Shown in pieces: positions 24,574 through 32,818 of a stretch of 53,050 nucleotides of DNA (positions are counted from its first letter, which is position 1; each line of letters opens with the position of its first letter). The position numbers and the translations under genes are program-made. The notes beneath the pieces were generated by a model. It searched no databases and was not told where the DNA came from. It saw nothing but the letters and a program-made list of their open reading frames with translations. The DNA is taken from the NCBI RefSeq assembly GCF_018476525.1, contig NZ_JAHCST010000064.1, positions 1 through 53,050 on the forward strand, written 5' to 3'. The stretch comes from Acrocarpospora catenulata (GTDB lineage Bacteria; Actinomycetota; Actinomycetes; Streptosporangiales; Streptosporangiaceae).

Positions 24574-25548
24574 TCAGTACGCCAGGACGCGGTCCACCGC
24601 GTCCAGCACCCGGTCGAGGTCGGGCAGGTAGTGCTCCTCCAGCCGGGACGGCGGATAGGGCGTGGAGAACCCGCCCACCCGCAGAATCGGGGACTCCAGC
24701 CGGTAGAAGCAGGCTTCGGTGAGCCGGGCCGCCAGTTCGCCGCCGAGCCCGCCGAAGATCGGCGCCTCGTGCACCACCACGCACCGCCCGGTGCGGTTCA
24801 CCGAGGCGGTGAGCACCGGCAGGTCCAGCGGGTTGAGCGAGCGCAGGTCGATCACCTCGACCGACCGCCCGTCCTCCGCGGCGGCCTGGGCGGCCTCCAG
24901 ACAGGTCTTCACCATCGGCCCGTACGCCAGCAGGGTCACATCGTCGCCCTGCCGCACCACCTTGGCCTTGTCCAGGGCCAGGCCCGGCGCGCCGAGCTCC
25001 ACCTCCGCCTTCTCCCAGTAGCGGCGTTTCGGCTCGAAGAACACCACCGGGTCGTCACAGCGCACCGCGTCCTGGATCATCGTGTAGGCGTCGGCCGGGT
25101 TGGAGCAGGCCACCACCCGGAGCCCGCTGGTGTGCGTGAAGTACGCCTCGGGGGACTCGCTGTGGTGCTCGACCGCGCCGATGCCCCCACCGCACGGGAT
25201 GCGCACCACGACCGGGAGCTTCAGCTTGCCCAGCGAGCGGAGCGGCATCTTGGCCAGCTGGGTGATGATCTGGTCGGCGGCCGGGAACACGAACCCGTCG
25301 AACTGGATCTCGCAGACCGGCCGGTAACCCCGGATGGCCAGGCCGATCGCGGTGCCGATGATGCCCGACTCGGCCAGCGGGGTGTCGATCACCCGATCCT
25401 CGCCGAAGTCCTTCTGCAGGCCGTCGGTGACCCGGAAGACGCCGCCCAGCTTGCCCACGTCCTCGCCCATGACGAGCACCTTGGGGTTGGTCTCCATGGC
25501 GGCGCGCAGGCCCTCGTTGAGGGCTTTGGCCAGACTCAGTGTGGTCAT
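24574..25548 (-). CDS. bkdB: branched-chain 2-oxo acid dehydrogenase E1 beta subunit
   Basis: The product is 324 aa, full length for a transketolase-like E1-beta. It opens with LAKALNEGLRAAMETNPKVLVMGEDVGKLGGVFRVTDGL. RVIDTPLAESGIIGTAIGLA and VVRIPCGGGIGAVEHHSESPEAYF are typical. With E1-alpha it decarboxylates branched 2-oxo acids using thiamine diphosphate. ATG 25548 overlaps the E1-alpha stop by four bases (ATGA), so the subunits are translationally coupled. The gene for E3 (dihydrolipoamide dehydrogenase) is not in this window. Confidence 0.95.
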   Translation of the reverse strand: MTTLSLAKALNEGLRAAMETNPKVLVMGEDVGKLGGVFRVTDGLQKDFGEDRVIDTPLAESGIIGTAIGLAIRGYRPVCEIQFDGFVFPAADQIITQLAKMPLRSLGKLKLPVVVRIPCGGGIGAVEHHSESPEAYFTHTSGLRVVACSNPADAYTMIQDAVRCDDPVVFFEPKRRYWEKAEVELGAPGLALDKAKVVRQGDDVTLLAYGPMVKTCLEAAQAAAEDGRSVEVIDLRSLNPLDLPVLTASVNRTGRCVVVHEAPIFGGLGGELAARLTEACFYRLESPILRVGGFSTPYPPSRLEEHYLPDLDRVLDAVDRVLAY

Positions 25549-26621
25549 CGCTCGAACCCCGCCAGGTAGGTCAGGTACTGCTCGCGCTCTTCGGCCATGA
25601 GGGCGTGGGGCTCGGCGTACACGTGCTGGAAGATGGCCTCGGGTGCCGGGTCGGGCAGCGCCAGGCAGCGGCGGCGCAGCTCCTTGCCGAGCGCGTCGGC
25701 CTCCGCCTCCACCTTGTCGAAGAACTCCTGGTCGGCCAGCTGGCCGCGGAACAGGTACGCCTTGACCCGCTCGATCGGGTCCTTCAGCTTCCAGGCCTCC
25801 AGCTCGTCGGCCACCCGGTAGCGGGTGGGATCGTCGGAGGTGGTGTGCGCGCCCATCCGGTAGGTGAACGCCTCCACCAGGGTGGGACCCTGCCCGGCCC
25901 TGGCGGCGGCCAGCGCCTTCCTGGTGACCGCCAGGCAGGCGAACACGTCGTTGCCGTCCACCCGCACGCCGGGGAAGCCGAAGCCGGAGGCGCGCTTGTA
26001 CAGCGGGATGCGGGACTGCTTCTCCAGCGGCTCGGAGATGGCCCACTGGTTGTTCTGGCAGAAGAAGACGACGGGGGCGTTGAACACCGAGGCCCAGATG
26101 AACGCCTCGTTCACGTCACCCTGGGAGGTGGCGCCGTCCCCGAAGTAGACGATCGTGGCGGCCTCCGCGCCGTCCCGCTGGATGCCCATCGCGTAGCCCA
26201 CCGCGTGCAGGGTCTGGCTGCCGATGACGATCGAGTACAGGTGGAAGTTGTGCTCCTGGGGGTCCCAGCCGCCGTGGTTGACGCCGCGGAACAGGCTGAG
26301 CAGGTGCAGCGGGTCGACGTCGCGGCACCAGGCCACCCCGTGCTCCCGGTAGGTGGGGAAGGCCATGTCGGCGTCGGTGAGGGCGCGGCCTGAGCCGACC
26401 TGCGCGGCCTCCTGGCCGAGCAGCGAGGCCCACAGGCCCAGTTCGCCCTGGCGCTGGAGGGCGACGGCCTCCAGGTCGATGCGGCGGACCAGGACGAGGT
26501 CGCGGTAGAGGGAGCGGACCTCCTCCGCGGTGAGATCTATCTCGTAGTCGGGATGCTCGACCCGTTCCCCTTCGGGTGTGAGGAGCTGGACGAGCTCTGG
26601 GGGTGCCATGGGGGCGGTCAT
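25545..26621 (-). CDS. bkdA: branched-chain 2-oxo acid dehydrogenase E1 alpha subunit
   Basis: The product is 358 aa. The thiamine diphosphate motif GDGATSQGDVNEAF begins at 161 and ends with NN at 190-191. The phosphorylation-loop-like segment YRMGAHTTSDDPTRYR follows at about 250. It resembles BCKDH/acetoin-type E1-alpha more than the homodimeric AceE. It is the first gene of a three-gene operon (E1-alpha, E1-beta, E2) and is divergent from purS. Products such as isobutyryl- and isovaleryl-CoA also prime branched fatty acids and polyketides in actinomycetes. Confidence 0.94.
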   Translation of the reverse strand: MTAPMAPPELVQLLTPEGERVEHPDYEIDLTAEEVRSLYRDLVLVRRIDLEAVALQRQGELGLWASLLGQEAAQVGSGRALTDADMAFPTYREHGVAWCRDVDPLHLLSLFRGVNHGGWDPQEHNFHLYSIVIGSQTLHAVGYAMGIQRDGAEAATIVYFGDGATSQGDVNEAFIWASVFNAPVVFFCQNNQWAISEPLEKQSRIPLYKRASGFGFPGVRVDGNDVFACLAVTRKALAAARAGQGPTLVEAFTYRMGAHTTSDDPTRYRVADELEAWKLKDPIERVKAYLFRGQLADQEFFDKVEAEADALGKELRRRCLALPDPAPEAIFQHVYAEPHALMAEEREQYLTYLAGFER

Positions 26622-26817
26622 GTGCCACTCCTGCGCGTTCGGGGCCGGGGATGGGTGGGGTCGCCACCGTTATTCGGCCATTTACAGGCACGAACGTCCC
26701 ATTTGGTGGTGGAACGCACGTATATGCGGACATGTTGGCAGAGGGTGCACCCTGGTGCCCAGCACCCCCGCCCACTCTCCACACTCTCCCCGTTCCCGGT
26801 GGCCGTTCTCCCACACA

Positions 26818-26836
26818 ATCCACAGGCTGTGGATAA
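26818..26836. promoter_or_regulatory. palindrome with a perfect DnaA-box-like half
   Basis: ATCCACAG (26818-26825), one G, then CTGTGGAT (26827-26834) is a perfect inverted repeat. TGTGGATAA at 26828-26836 is the complement of the DnaA box TTATCCACA. It lies between the divergent bkdA and purS starts, about 70 bp before purS. A role in DnaA or other regulator binding is a suggestion only. Confidence 0.45.
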
Positions 26837-26902
26837 CCGGGGGGTCGGAGGACCGCTAGGCTGTTGCGCGGCAGGCAGTACATCTACCAGGAGGAACCCA
26901 CT

Positions 26903-27151
26903 GTGGCGCGCGTGATCGTGGATGTCATGCTCAAGCCCGAGATCCTCGACCCCCAGGGCCAGGCCATCGCCCGAGCCCTTCCCCGCCTCGGCTTCTCCGG
27001 TGTCACCGACGTACGCCAGGGCAAACGCTTCGAACTGACTTTCGACGGCCCCGCCAACGAAACCACCCTCGCCGCCGCCCGAAAAATGGCCGAAACCCTC
27101 CTCGCCAACACCGTGATCGAGGACTTCCAGGTCCACATCGAACAGGAGTAG
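26903..27151 (+). CDS. purS: FGAM synthase subunit PurS
   Basis: The product is 82 aa, normal PurS size. It reads VARVIVDVMLKPEILDPQG, then GFSGVTDVRQGKRFEL, then IEDFQVHIEQE, all typical. PurS bridges PurQ and PurL in the three-part phosphoribosylformylglycinamidine synthase. GTG 26903 follows GGAGGAA. Unlike the usual purSQL order, purQ and purL start only at 33670, after about 6.5 kb of unrelated genes on the same strand, plus one on the other. Confidence 0.96.
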   Translation: MARVIVDVMLKPEILDPQGQAIARALPRLGFSGVTDVRQGKRFELTFDGPANETTLAAARKMAETLLANTVIEDFQVHIEQE

Positions 27152-27195
27152 TAACCACCACTCCTACCCCCGCGCCCGTGCCGGAAGGAAACGGA

Positions 27196-28008
27196 GTGAG
27201 CGACCGTGCCGAGTGGATGCGCACTCAGTTCGTTCGTGCGGTTCAGACCTTCGGAGTGGCTTCCGATGGGCCTACGGTGGCCGGTGTTCGTGACCGCACC
27301 ATCAGCGGTCCGGTCGCTGACGTGGGTGAGGCACGGTGGTTGCGGGTGATCTCCGCTCCCGTAGACCTGGCGCGTGGCGTGGTCTGGGATGGTCCGGTTT
27401 CCGCGGCCGGTCTGACCAGTGTCCGCCGTCCTGATCTTCTGGTCGTCGACACCTGGATGGATGGTGGCGAACTGGTCCGTGCGGAGTTGTGGGAGTTGGT
27501 CGACGAGCCGATCTGCGCCCGGCACGAGACCCTCAGCGGCCATCTTGTCCTGACCGAGTCGTGGTGGCGGAGTCTGCATGCTTCGCTCGCCGGGCTGGCC
27601 GCGCACTCCACGGATCGGGTGCCTCGGACTCAGGAGCAGATCACGGTCGCGATGCGGAGGGCCTACGGTCCGGAGGTCGAGACTCGGGTTGTCCAATGGG
27701 TGACCCAGCATGGTGACCTGCGCTGGACCAACCTCACCGCCCGCACGCCGTACCTGCTCGACTGGGAGTTCTGGGGGCTCGCGCCGGCCGGGACCGACGC
27801 GGCCACCCTGTACTGCACCAGCCTGTTGGTCCCGGAGTTGGCCGCTGAGATCTATGACCGGTTCCGGAACGTGCTGGACACCCCGGACGGACGCATCGCG
27901 CAACTGTGCGTCTGCATCCAGATCCGTCGCCACGGGGACTGCGGGGTCCTTGACGAGCCGTTGCGGCAACTCGCTGAGCGCCTCATCCATGGCCGACGCA
28001 GGAGGTAG
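27196..28008 (+). CDS. aminoglycoside-phosphotransferase-like kinase of unknown substrate
   Basis: The product is 270 aa. The C-terminal half holds the APH/choline-kinase signature: QHGDLRWTNL (His172, Asp174, Asn179) and YLLDWEFWG (Asp189), the catalytic and metal-binding loops. The N-terminal lobe is short and hard to align: VVDTWMDGGELVRAELWELVDEP looks like the hinge region, and no clear Gly-rich loop was seen. GTG 27196 follows GGAAGGAAACGGA; an earlier GTG at 27178 is less well placed. It lies 45 bp after purS, possibly on its transcript. It may phosphorylate a small molecule or be inactive. Confidence 0.75.
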   Translation: MSDRAEWMRTQFVRAVQTFGVASDGPTVAGVRDRTISGPVADVGEARWLRVISAPVDLARGVVWDGPVSAAGLTSVRRPDLLVVDTWMDGGELVRAELWELVDEPICARHETLSGHLVLTESWWRSLHASLAGLAAHSTDRVPRTQEQITVAMRRAYGPEVETRVVQWVTQHGDLRWTNLTARTPYLLDWEFWGLAPAGTDAATLYCTSLLVPELAAEIYDRFRNVLDTPDGRIAQLCVCIQIRRHGDCGVLDEPLRQLAERLIHGRRRR

Positions 28009-28059
28009 GCCGGGCCAATCAATCTTTGGGAGGGCGGAGGGTAGGCGACGGTTCCGGCG

Positions 28060-28190
28060 GAGTTGAGTTCGAGTGGAGGGCTCGTCCGGGCGGTGGGGGT
28101 TCGGGGTGGTTGCCGGGGGTTTTTAGAGGTGTGGCGTTTGGGATGGTTTGCTGGGTTTTTGCTTGTTGCTGGGCTGGGGGAATGACAGAG
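28060..28190 (+). other. G/T-rich non-coding tract with a G-quadruplex motif
   Basis: The plus strand is almost free of A and poor in C for over 100 bases. Four G-runs at 28088-28090, 28095-28099, 28103-28106 and 28115-28119 with short loops satisfy the usual G-quadruplex pattern. It separates the kinase gene from the ATPase gene. Confidence 0.6.
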
Positions 28191-28276
28191 ACGTGATTTT
28201 GGTGTCGAGGGTGGCGGTTAGGCGGGAATCCCTGGGGAAGCCTTGCTAAGTGACCTACGTTGAAGGGAGGGTTCCA

Positions 28277-28726
28277 GTGGACATTGAGTTCTCTCTGGCC
28301 CTTCCCCGTGATGCGATCGGCATCCCGATGGTCCGTCGCGTGCTCGGGGACGCGCTCCGCTCGCTGGGCGTGACCGAGGAATGTGTTTCGGACATCCTGC
28401 TCGCCACCTCAGAAGCCTGCGCCAACGCCGTCCGCCACGGCGGCCCCGCCACCCGGTACCAGGTCCGCGCCACCATAGACGACGGCCGCTGCGAACTCCG
28501 GGTAGCCGACCGCGGCCTCGGCCTGACCTCGATCCCTCAGCAGTACCCCCCAGGCGAAACCGAGAACGGCCGCGGCATCCTCATCATGCAGTCCGTGGTG
28601 GACGAAATCTCCTTCGACATCACCCCAGGCAGCGGCACCACCGTCCGCCTCAGAAAGTCCCTCGACTGGGACGAGGACGCCATAGCCCACCACCTCACCC
28701 GCACCCGCGAACTCGCGTCCGTGTAA
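28277..28726 (+). CDS. RsbW/SpoIIAB-like anti-sigma-factor ATPase
   Basis: The product is 149 aa and is a single HATPase_c domain of the GHKL group. The N-box is LLATSEACANAVRHG (Glu46, Asn50), the G1 box is VADRGLGL (Asp78, Gly80), and the G2 box is GRGILIMQ (98-105). Such short stand-alone proteins are serine kinases that bind a sigma factor and phosphorylate an anti-anti-sigma protein; actinomycetes have dozens. No partner gene lies next to it. GTG 28277 follows AGGGAGGG. Its target cannot be named. Confidence 0.92.
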   Translation: MDIEFSLALPRDAIGIPMVRRVLGDALRSLGVTEECVSDILLATSEACANAVRHGGPATRYQVRATIDDGRCELRVADRGLGLTSIPQQYPPGETENGRGILIMQSVVDEISFDITPGSGTTVRLRKSLDWDEDAIAHHLTRTRELASV

Positions 28727-28932
28727 GGACTCGCCACCGTGTGAACAGTCCCGGCAACCGGTTGCGCGGGCGTGTCATGAGGGCGGGATCCCCCCCACAG
28801 GGCACGCGCGGATCTTCACGCTTTGTGAGAAATTTGCTACACACGCGCCGCAGGTCGCCATGCCGATCGCGATGGCCGACAGCTTCTCCTGTGGATTACG
28901 AGGCGAGATCGGTTCGGCTATTTTGATCGGCT

Positions 28933-29583
28933 ATGACCGAAGCCGGCTTTCTCGAAGCGACCCGCAGTGCCTACAGCGCGAGGGCGGCCGAGTACAGCGA
29001 GTTGTTCCGCGATCCTCTGGCGGACGAGCCGCTGGACCGGGCCCTCATCGACACCTTCGCCGACCTGGTGAAGGCGGCGGGCGCCGGGCCGATCGCTGAT
29101 CTCGGATGCGGGCCAGGACACTACACGGCCTACCTCCACGCGCGGGGACTCCCCGTGTTCGGGATCGACCTGTCGCCCGGGATGATCGAACAGGCCCGCC
29201 AGGAGCATCCAGGCCTCCGGTTCGAGGTCGGCTCGATGTTCGCTCTGGAGCTGGCGGACGGCAGTGTCGGCGGCGTCTTCAGCCACTACTCGATCATTCA
29301 CACCCCGCCCGAGCGGGTGCACGAGTTGTTCGACGAGTTCACCCGCGTGCTCGCACCCGGCGGGCACGTCCTGCTTTCCTTCTCAGCGACCGAAGAGCCG
29401 TCGCAGCCGGCCGAGCCGTACGACCATGCCGTCTCGCCGGCCTACCGATGGTCCACCGACATGATCTCCGGCATGCTCCGTGAGCGGAACATCATCGAGA
29501 CCGCCCGGCTGATCTTCCCCGGGTACCAGGATCCGAGGCGCGGCTTCCCGAGAGTGTTCCTGCTGGCCGGCAAGACTGTCTAA
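28933..29583 (+). CDS. class I SAM-dependent methyltransferase
   Basis: The product is 216 aa with a Methyltransf_11/25-type Rossmann fold. Motif I is DLGCGPG (56-62), the acidic residue is Asp79 in FGIDLSPGMIEQAR, and motif II/III follow as FSHYSIIHTPPERV and LAPGGHVLLSF. ATG 28933 has no ribosome site; TATTTT lies eight bases before it, so a leaderless mRNA is possible. It converges with the tetR gene, overlapping by four bases. Substrate unknown. Confidence 0.88.
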   Translation: MTEAGFLEATRSAYSARAAEYSELFRDPLADEPLDRALIDTFADLVKAAGAGPIADLGCGPGHYTAYLHARGLPVFGIDLSPGMIEQARQEHPGLRFEVGSMFALELADGSVGGVFSHYSIIHTPPERVHELFDEFTRVLAPGGHVLLSFSATEEPSQPAEPYDHAVSPAYRWSTDMISGMLRERNIIETARLIFPGYQDPRRGFPRVFLLAGKTV

Positions 29584-30179
29584 GGGACGGGTTTCTCGCT
29601 GAAGAACTGGGCCACGATGCGGTCCATCAGTTCCTTGTCCGGCCGGTGGTCGCTGACCAACCGCCATTGCTGCATGACTGCCACGGGCAGCAACGACAAC
29701 AGCTCTACGTCGGTGGTCGCCGGTATCTCTCCGCGGTCGACAGCGCGGGTGACCATCGTACGCAGGCTGTTCACGAGTGTTCCGGTCATGCCGGCGCGGA
29801 ACGCTTCACGTAGCTGGGGGTTGTTGGCGATCTCGCCGCTGACGGCGGCCAGAGCCTGCGCGCTGCGCTGCTGTTCGCGTAGCAGCGCGTGCAGGAAGTG
29901 CCGCATGTCTTCGGCGAGGCTGCCGGTGTCGGGTATGTCGGGGACGACGTCGGCGTGGCGCTGCATCGCCTCGGCTGCCAGCGCCGCTTTGTTGGACCAG
30001 CGCAGATAGAGGCTGGCTTTGCTCACCTCGGCCCGTACGGCGACCTGTTCCATGGTCAAACCCGCATAGCCCACTTCGGCCAGCAACTCCAATGCCGCAG
30101 ACAGCACCGCGGCATCCACACCAGGATCGCGTGGGCGACCCCGTCGAGGGCGCGCCGCCTCGCCAGCCTGGTCCGCCAT
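29580..30179 (-). CDS. TetR-family regulator of the MMPL transporter
   Basis: The product is 199 aa. A basic tail PRRGRPRDPG precedes a helix-turn-helix at about 41-62 (LTMEQVAVRAEVSKASLYLRWSNKAALAAEAM). The C-terminal domain is of the TetR_C_11-like kind (RHFLHALLREQQRSAQALAAVSGEIANNPQLREAF). ATG 30179 follows a purine-rich site; an in-frame ATG six codons upstream is less likely. It is divergent from the MMPL gene and probably represses it. Confidence 0.92.
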   Translation of the reverse strand: MADQAGEAARPRRGRPRDPGVDAAVLSAALELLAEVGYAGLTMEQVAVRAEVSKASLYLRWSNKAALAAEAMQRHADVVPDIPDTGSLAEDMRHFLHALLREQQRSAQALAAVSGEIANNPQLREAFRAGMTGTLVNSLRTMVTRAVDRGEIPATTDVELLSLLPVAVMQQWRLVSDHRPDKELMDRIVAQFFSEKPVP

Positions 30180-30221
30180 CTTCTCGCCTCTTCCCACCGG
30201 CGACTCTTTACTAAACGCTCG

Positions 30222-30258
30222 CGTCTGGATATTGTGCGGCCTGGCTTATTACCAGACG
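30222..30258. promoter_or_regulatory. inverted repeat between tetR and MMPL gene
   Basis: CGTCTGG (30222-30228) and CCAGACG (30252-30258) are perfect 7-bp inverted repeats, 23 bp apart, in the 123-bp divergent region. A TetR operator of two half-sites is plausible. Confidence 0.45.
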
Positions 30259-30302
30259 AGGCCGTTCAGATAATACACCAGGCATCCGGTGAGGACGTGG
30301 TC

Positions 30303-32624
30303 ATGTTCGAGGCTTTGGCACGGTTCGCTATACGGTTCCGCTGGCTGATCGTCGTGGCGTGGGTAGCCCTCGTCGCCGGTGCGGTATTCGCGCTACCGAG
30401 CCTGTCCAGCGTCACCCAGTCGAACAACGCCCAGTTCCTGTCGGCCGACGCGCCGAGCCGGCACGCAGCCGACCTGGCCGCTCCGTTTCAGGGGGCCAGC
30501 CCCGGCGCCACCGCGATCATCGTCGCGTCCCGGGCGGACGGGCCGCTCACCACGGCCGACGACACCGCCATCGAGCGGGTGCTGCAAGCCGCCGCCACCG
30601 TCAAGGATGTGACCTCGGTCCGCGATCAGGGTGTATCGGCCGACGGGCACGCGCGCCGGGCGCTGCTGATCACCGTGCCCGACGGCCCCGGCAACACAAG
30701 CAACTCCGGCCTGGTCAGCGCTGTCCGCGCCACGTTCACCTCCGCCTCGCCGCCAGCGGGGCTGACCTTCCACCTGACCGGCCCGCTGGCACAGACCACC
30801 GACGCGGATACCGCCGCCACGAAGGCGGGCAGCAACATTCACAGATTCACCCTGTTGTTCGTGATCGTGTTGTTGTTCGTCGTGTACCGCTCGCTGCTGG
30901 CCCCCGTCATCACCCTGATCCCCGCAGTGCTGGCGCTGCTGCTGGCCGGACCGGTGATCGGCCAGGCCGGCGAGGCCGGGCTGCCGGTGTCACCGGCCAT
31001 CCAACAGCTGCTCGTGGTGCTGCTGCTCGGTGCCGGAACCGACTACGGCCTGTTCCTGGTCTTCCGGATGCGTGAAGAGATCCGCCGAGGCCGGCACCCC
31101 CGCGAAGCCCTGATCGCCGCGATGGGCCGGGTCGGGGAGTCGATCACCTTCTCGGCCGTCACCGTGATCGCGGCTCTGGCCTGCCTCGCTCTCGCCACCT
31201 TCGGCCTGTACCGCGGCCTCGGCCCGGCGTTGGCCATCGCCCTGGTCGTGATGTTGCTGGCCGCGCTGACGCTGTTGCCCGCCCTCCTGGCGATCGCCGG
31301 GCGGGCGCTGTTCTGGCCCACCCGTCCCGCTGACGGGCAGCAAACCGTCGGCGTGTGGGGTCGCATCGGCGCACGCGCGGTACGACGGCCCATACCCGTC
31401 CTCGCCGCAGGGATACTCCTCTTCGGTGGTCTCGCGGCGGGCTTGAACGGGTTCACCACCGGTGGCTTCACCTCCGGCAAACCCGCCACGGCCGGCGATT
31501 CCGCCGACGGCGCCGCCGTGCTGGCCGCACACTTCCCCGCCCCCACGAACAACGGCGAAACGGTGCTGCTGCGGTTCGCCGACCCTGTCTGGCACAACCC
31601 GAACGCCCTGCAGACGGCCCAACAGCAACTCGCCGCGGCTGCCACCATCAGCGCGCTGACCGGTCCGCTCAACCCCAACGGCACCACCATCACCGCCGCC
31701 GATCTGGCCGACCTTCACACGCGCCTCGGTTCGGGCACACGTCTGTCCCCGACCCCGCCGACCGGGATTTCGCCGAGCCTGTACCAGGCGTACCGAGCCA
31801 GTACCCAGTTCATCAGCACCGACGGGCGAACCGTACGCTTCGACGCGGTACCTGCCGCCGGACCGGCCGGAAGCCGAGCCGCCATCGACGCCGTCCCCAT
31901 GCTGCGGGCCACCGTGACCGAGGTGGCGACCAGTGTCGCCGCAACCGACAACGGCGTCGCCGGGCTCGACGCGACCGCGCACGACATCTACACGGCCTCC
32001 ACCAGCGATCTGATTCGCCTGGTCCCCATCGTGCTACTGGTCATCCTGCTCCTGCTCGCCGTCCTGCTGCGCAGTCTCATCGCGCCGCTGTACCTGATCG
32101 TCACCGTGGGCCTGTCCTACGTGGCCGCCCTCGGCTTCGCCGGCATCGTGTTCGTCCACTACGGCAACGGCGACGGCCTGAACTTCATCATCCCGATCCT
32201 GCTGTTCATTTTCGCCATGGCCCTGGGCGAGGACTACAACATCCTGCTCATGGCCCGCGTCCGCGAAGAAGCCCACACTTATCCGCTGCGCGAAGCCCTG
32301 ACCCGGGCGATCGGGCATACCGGCGGCACCATTACCGCCGCTGGGCTCATCCTGGCCGGCACCTTCGCCGTCCTTGCCATCGCCGGCGACAGCGACCAGG
32401 CCCGCCAACTCGGCTTCACCATAGCCTTCGCCGTCATCCTGGACACCTTCTTCGTACGCACCCTCCTGGTTCCCGCCGCCGCCGTCCTGCTCGGCCGATA
32501 CAACTGGTGGCCCTCCGCCCTGTCACGCATCCCAGCCGACCACCAGCCCACCACCGCACCTGACCCCACAGCCGACAACACGGCTGATCCCGCCCAGCCG
32601 GCCACAACTGGAGGTACGCCATGA
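30303..32624 (+). CDS. MMPL-family RND transporter
   Basis: The product is 773 aa with two homologous halves, each a transmembrane helix, a periplasmic-type loop (about 35-180 and 400-585) and five further helices. The proton-relay Asp-Tyr pairs are present in both halves: GTDYGLFLVFR (D247, Y248) and GEDYNILLMAR (D644, Y645). Family members export lipids or drugs across the actinobacterial membrane. ATG 30303 is preferred over the GTG two codons earlier. The C-terminal 35 residues are a disordered Pro/Thr/Asp tail. Control by the divergent TetR gene is likely. Confidence 0.93.
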   Translation: MFEALARFAIRFRWLIVVAWVALVAGAVFALPSLSSVTQSNNAQFLSADAPSRHAADLAAPFQGASPGATAIIVASRADGPLTTADDTAIERVLQAAATVKDVTSVRDQGVSADGHARRALLITVPDGPGNTSNSGLVSAVRATFTSASPPAGLTFHLTGPLAQTTDADTAATKAGSNIHRFTLLFVIVLLFVVYRSLLAPVITLIPAVLALLLAGPVIGQAGEAGLPVSPAIQQLLVVLLLGAGTDYGLFLVFRMREEIRRGRHPREALIAAMGRVGESITFSAVTVIAALACLALATFGLYRGLGPALAIALVVMLLAALTLLPALLAIAGRALFWPTRPADGQQTVGVWGRIGARAVRRPIPVLAAGILLFGGLAAGLNGFTTGGFTSGKPATAGDSADGAAVLAAHFPAPTNNGETVLLRFADPVWHNPNALQTAQQQLAAAATISALTGPLNPNGTTITAADLADLHTRLGSGTRLSPTPPTGISPSLYQAYRASTQFISTDGRTVRFDAVPAAGPAGSRAAIDAVPMLRATVTEVATSVAATDNGVAGLDATAHDIYTASTSDLIRLVPIVLLVILLLLAVLLRSLIAPLYLIVTVGLSYVAALGFAGIVFVHYGNGDGLNFIIPILLFIFAMALGEDYNILLMARVREEAHTYPLREALTRAIGHTGGTITAAGLILAGTFAVLAIAGDSDQARQLGFTIAFAVILDTFFVRTLLVPAAAVLLGRYNWWPSALSRIPADHQPTTAPDPTADNTADPAQPATTGGTP

Positions 32625-32674
32625 CCCGGCCCGACAGCCTCCAGCTATCGGAGTCCCGGGGGGAGGAGAGGTAA
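32621..32674 (+). CDS. 17-residue coupled mini-ORF or gene remnant
   Basis: ATG 32621 overlaps the MMPL stop (ATGA) and has a strong ribosome site, GGAGG at 32610-32614. The frame stops after MTRPDSLQLSESRGEER. Such coupling normally marks a real downstream gene, so this may be the start of a deleted or truncated gene. It may also be a real tiny peptide. Confidence 0.35.
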   Translation: MTRPDSLQLSESRGEER

Positions 32675-32818
32675 GGGACAGAGCATCGGCGTGCGGGATC
32701 CCTCGGATGATGTCGCGAGCCTCTTGCGGACCAGCAGCGCCGCGCGTCATTAGGGCAGCGACTATGCCGCAGATAGTTCTTGCCTCCGAGTGGTAGAGGA
32801 TTTGCTACACTCGCGCTC

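Noticed and set aside
32640-32760. Minus-strand fragment reading GPQEARDIIRGIPHADAL
   Set aside because: It has a protein-like ring but no ribosome site, no length and no family I can name; not enough to call a pseudogene.
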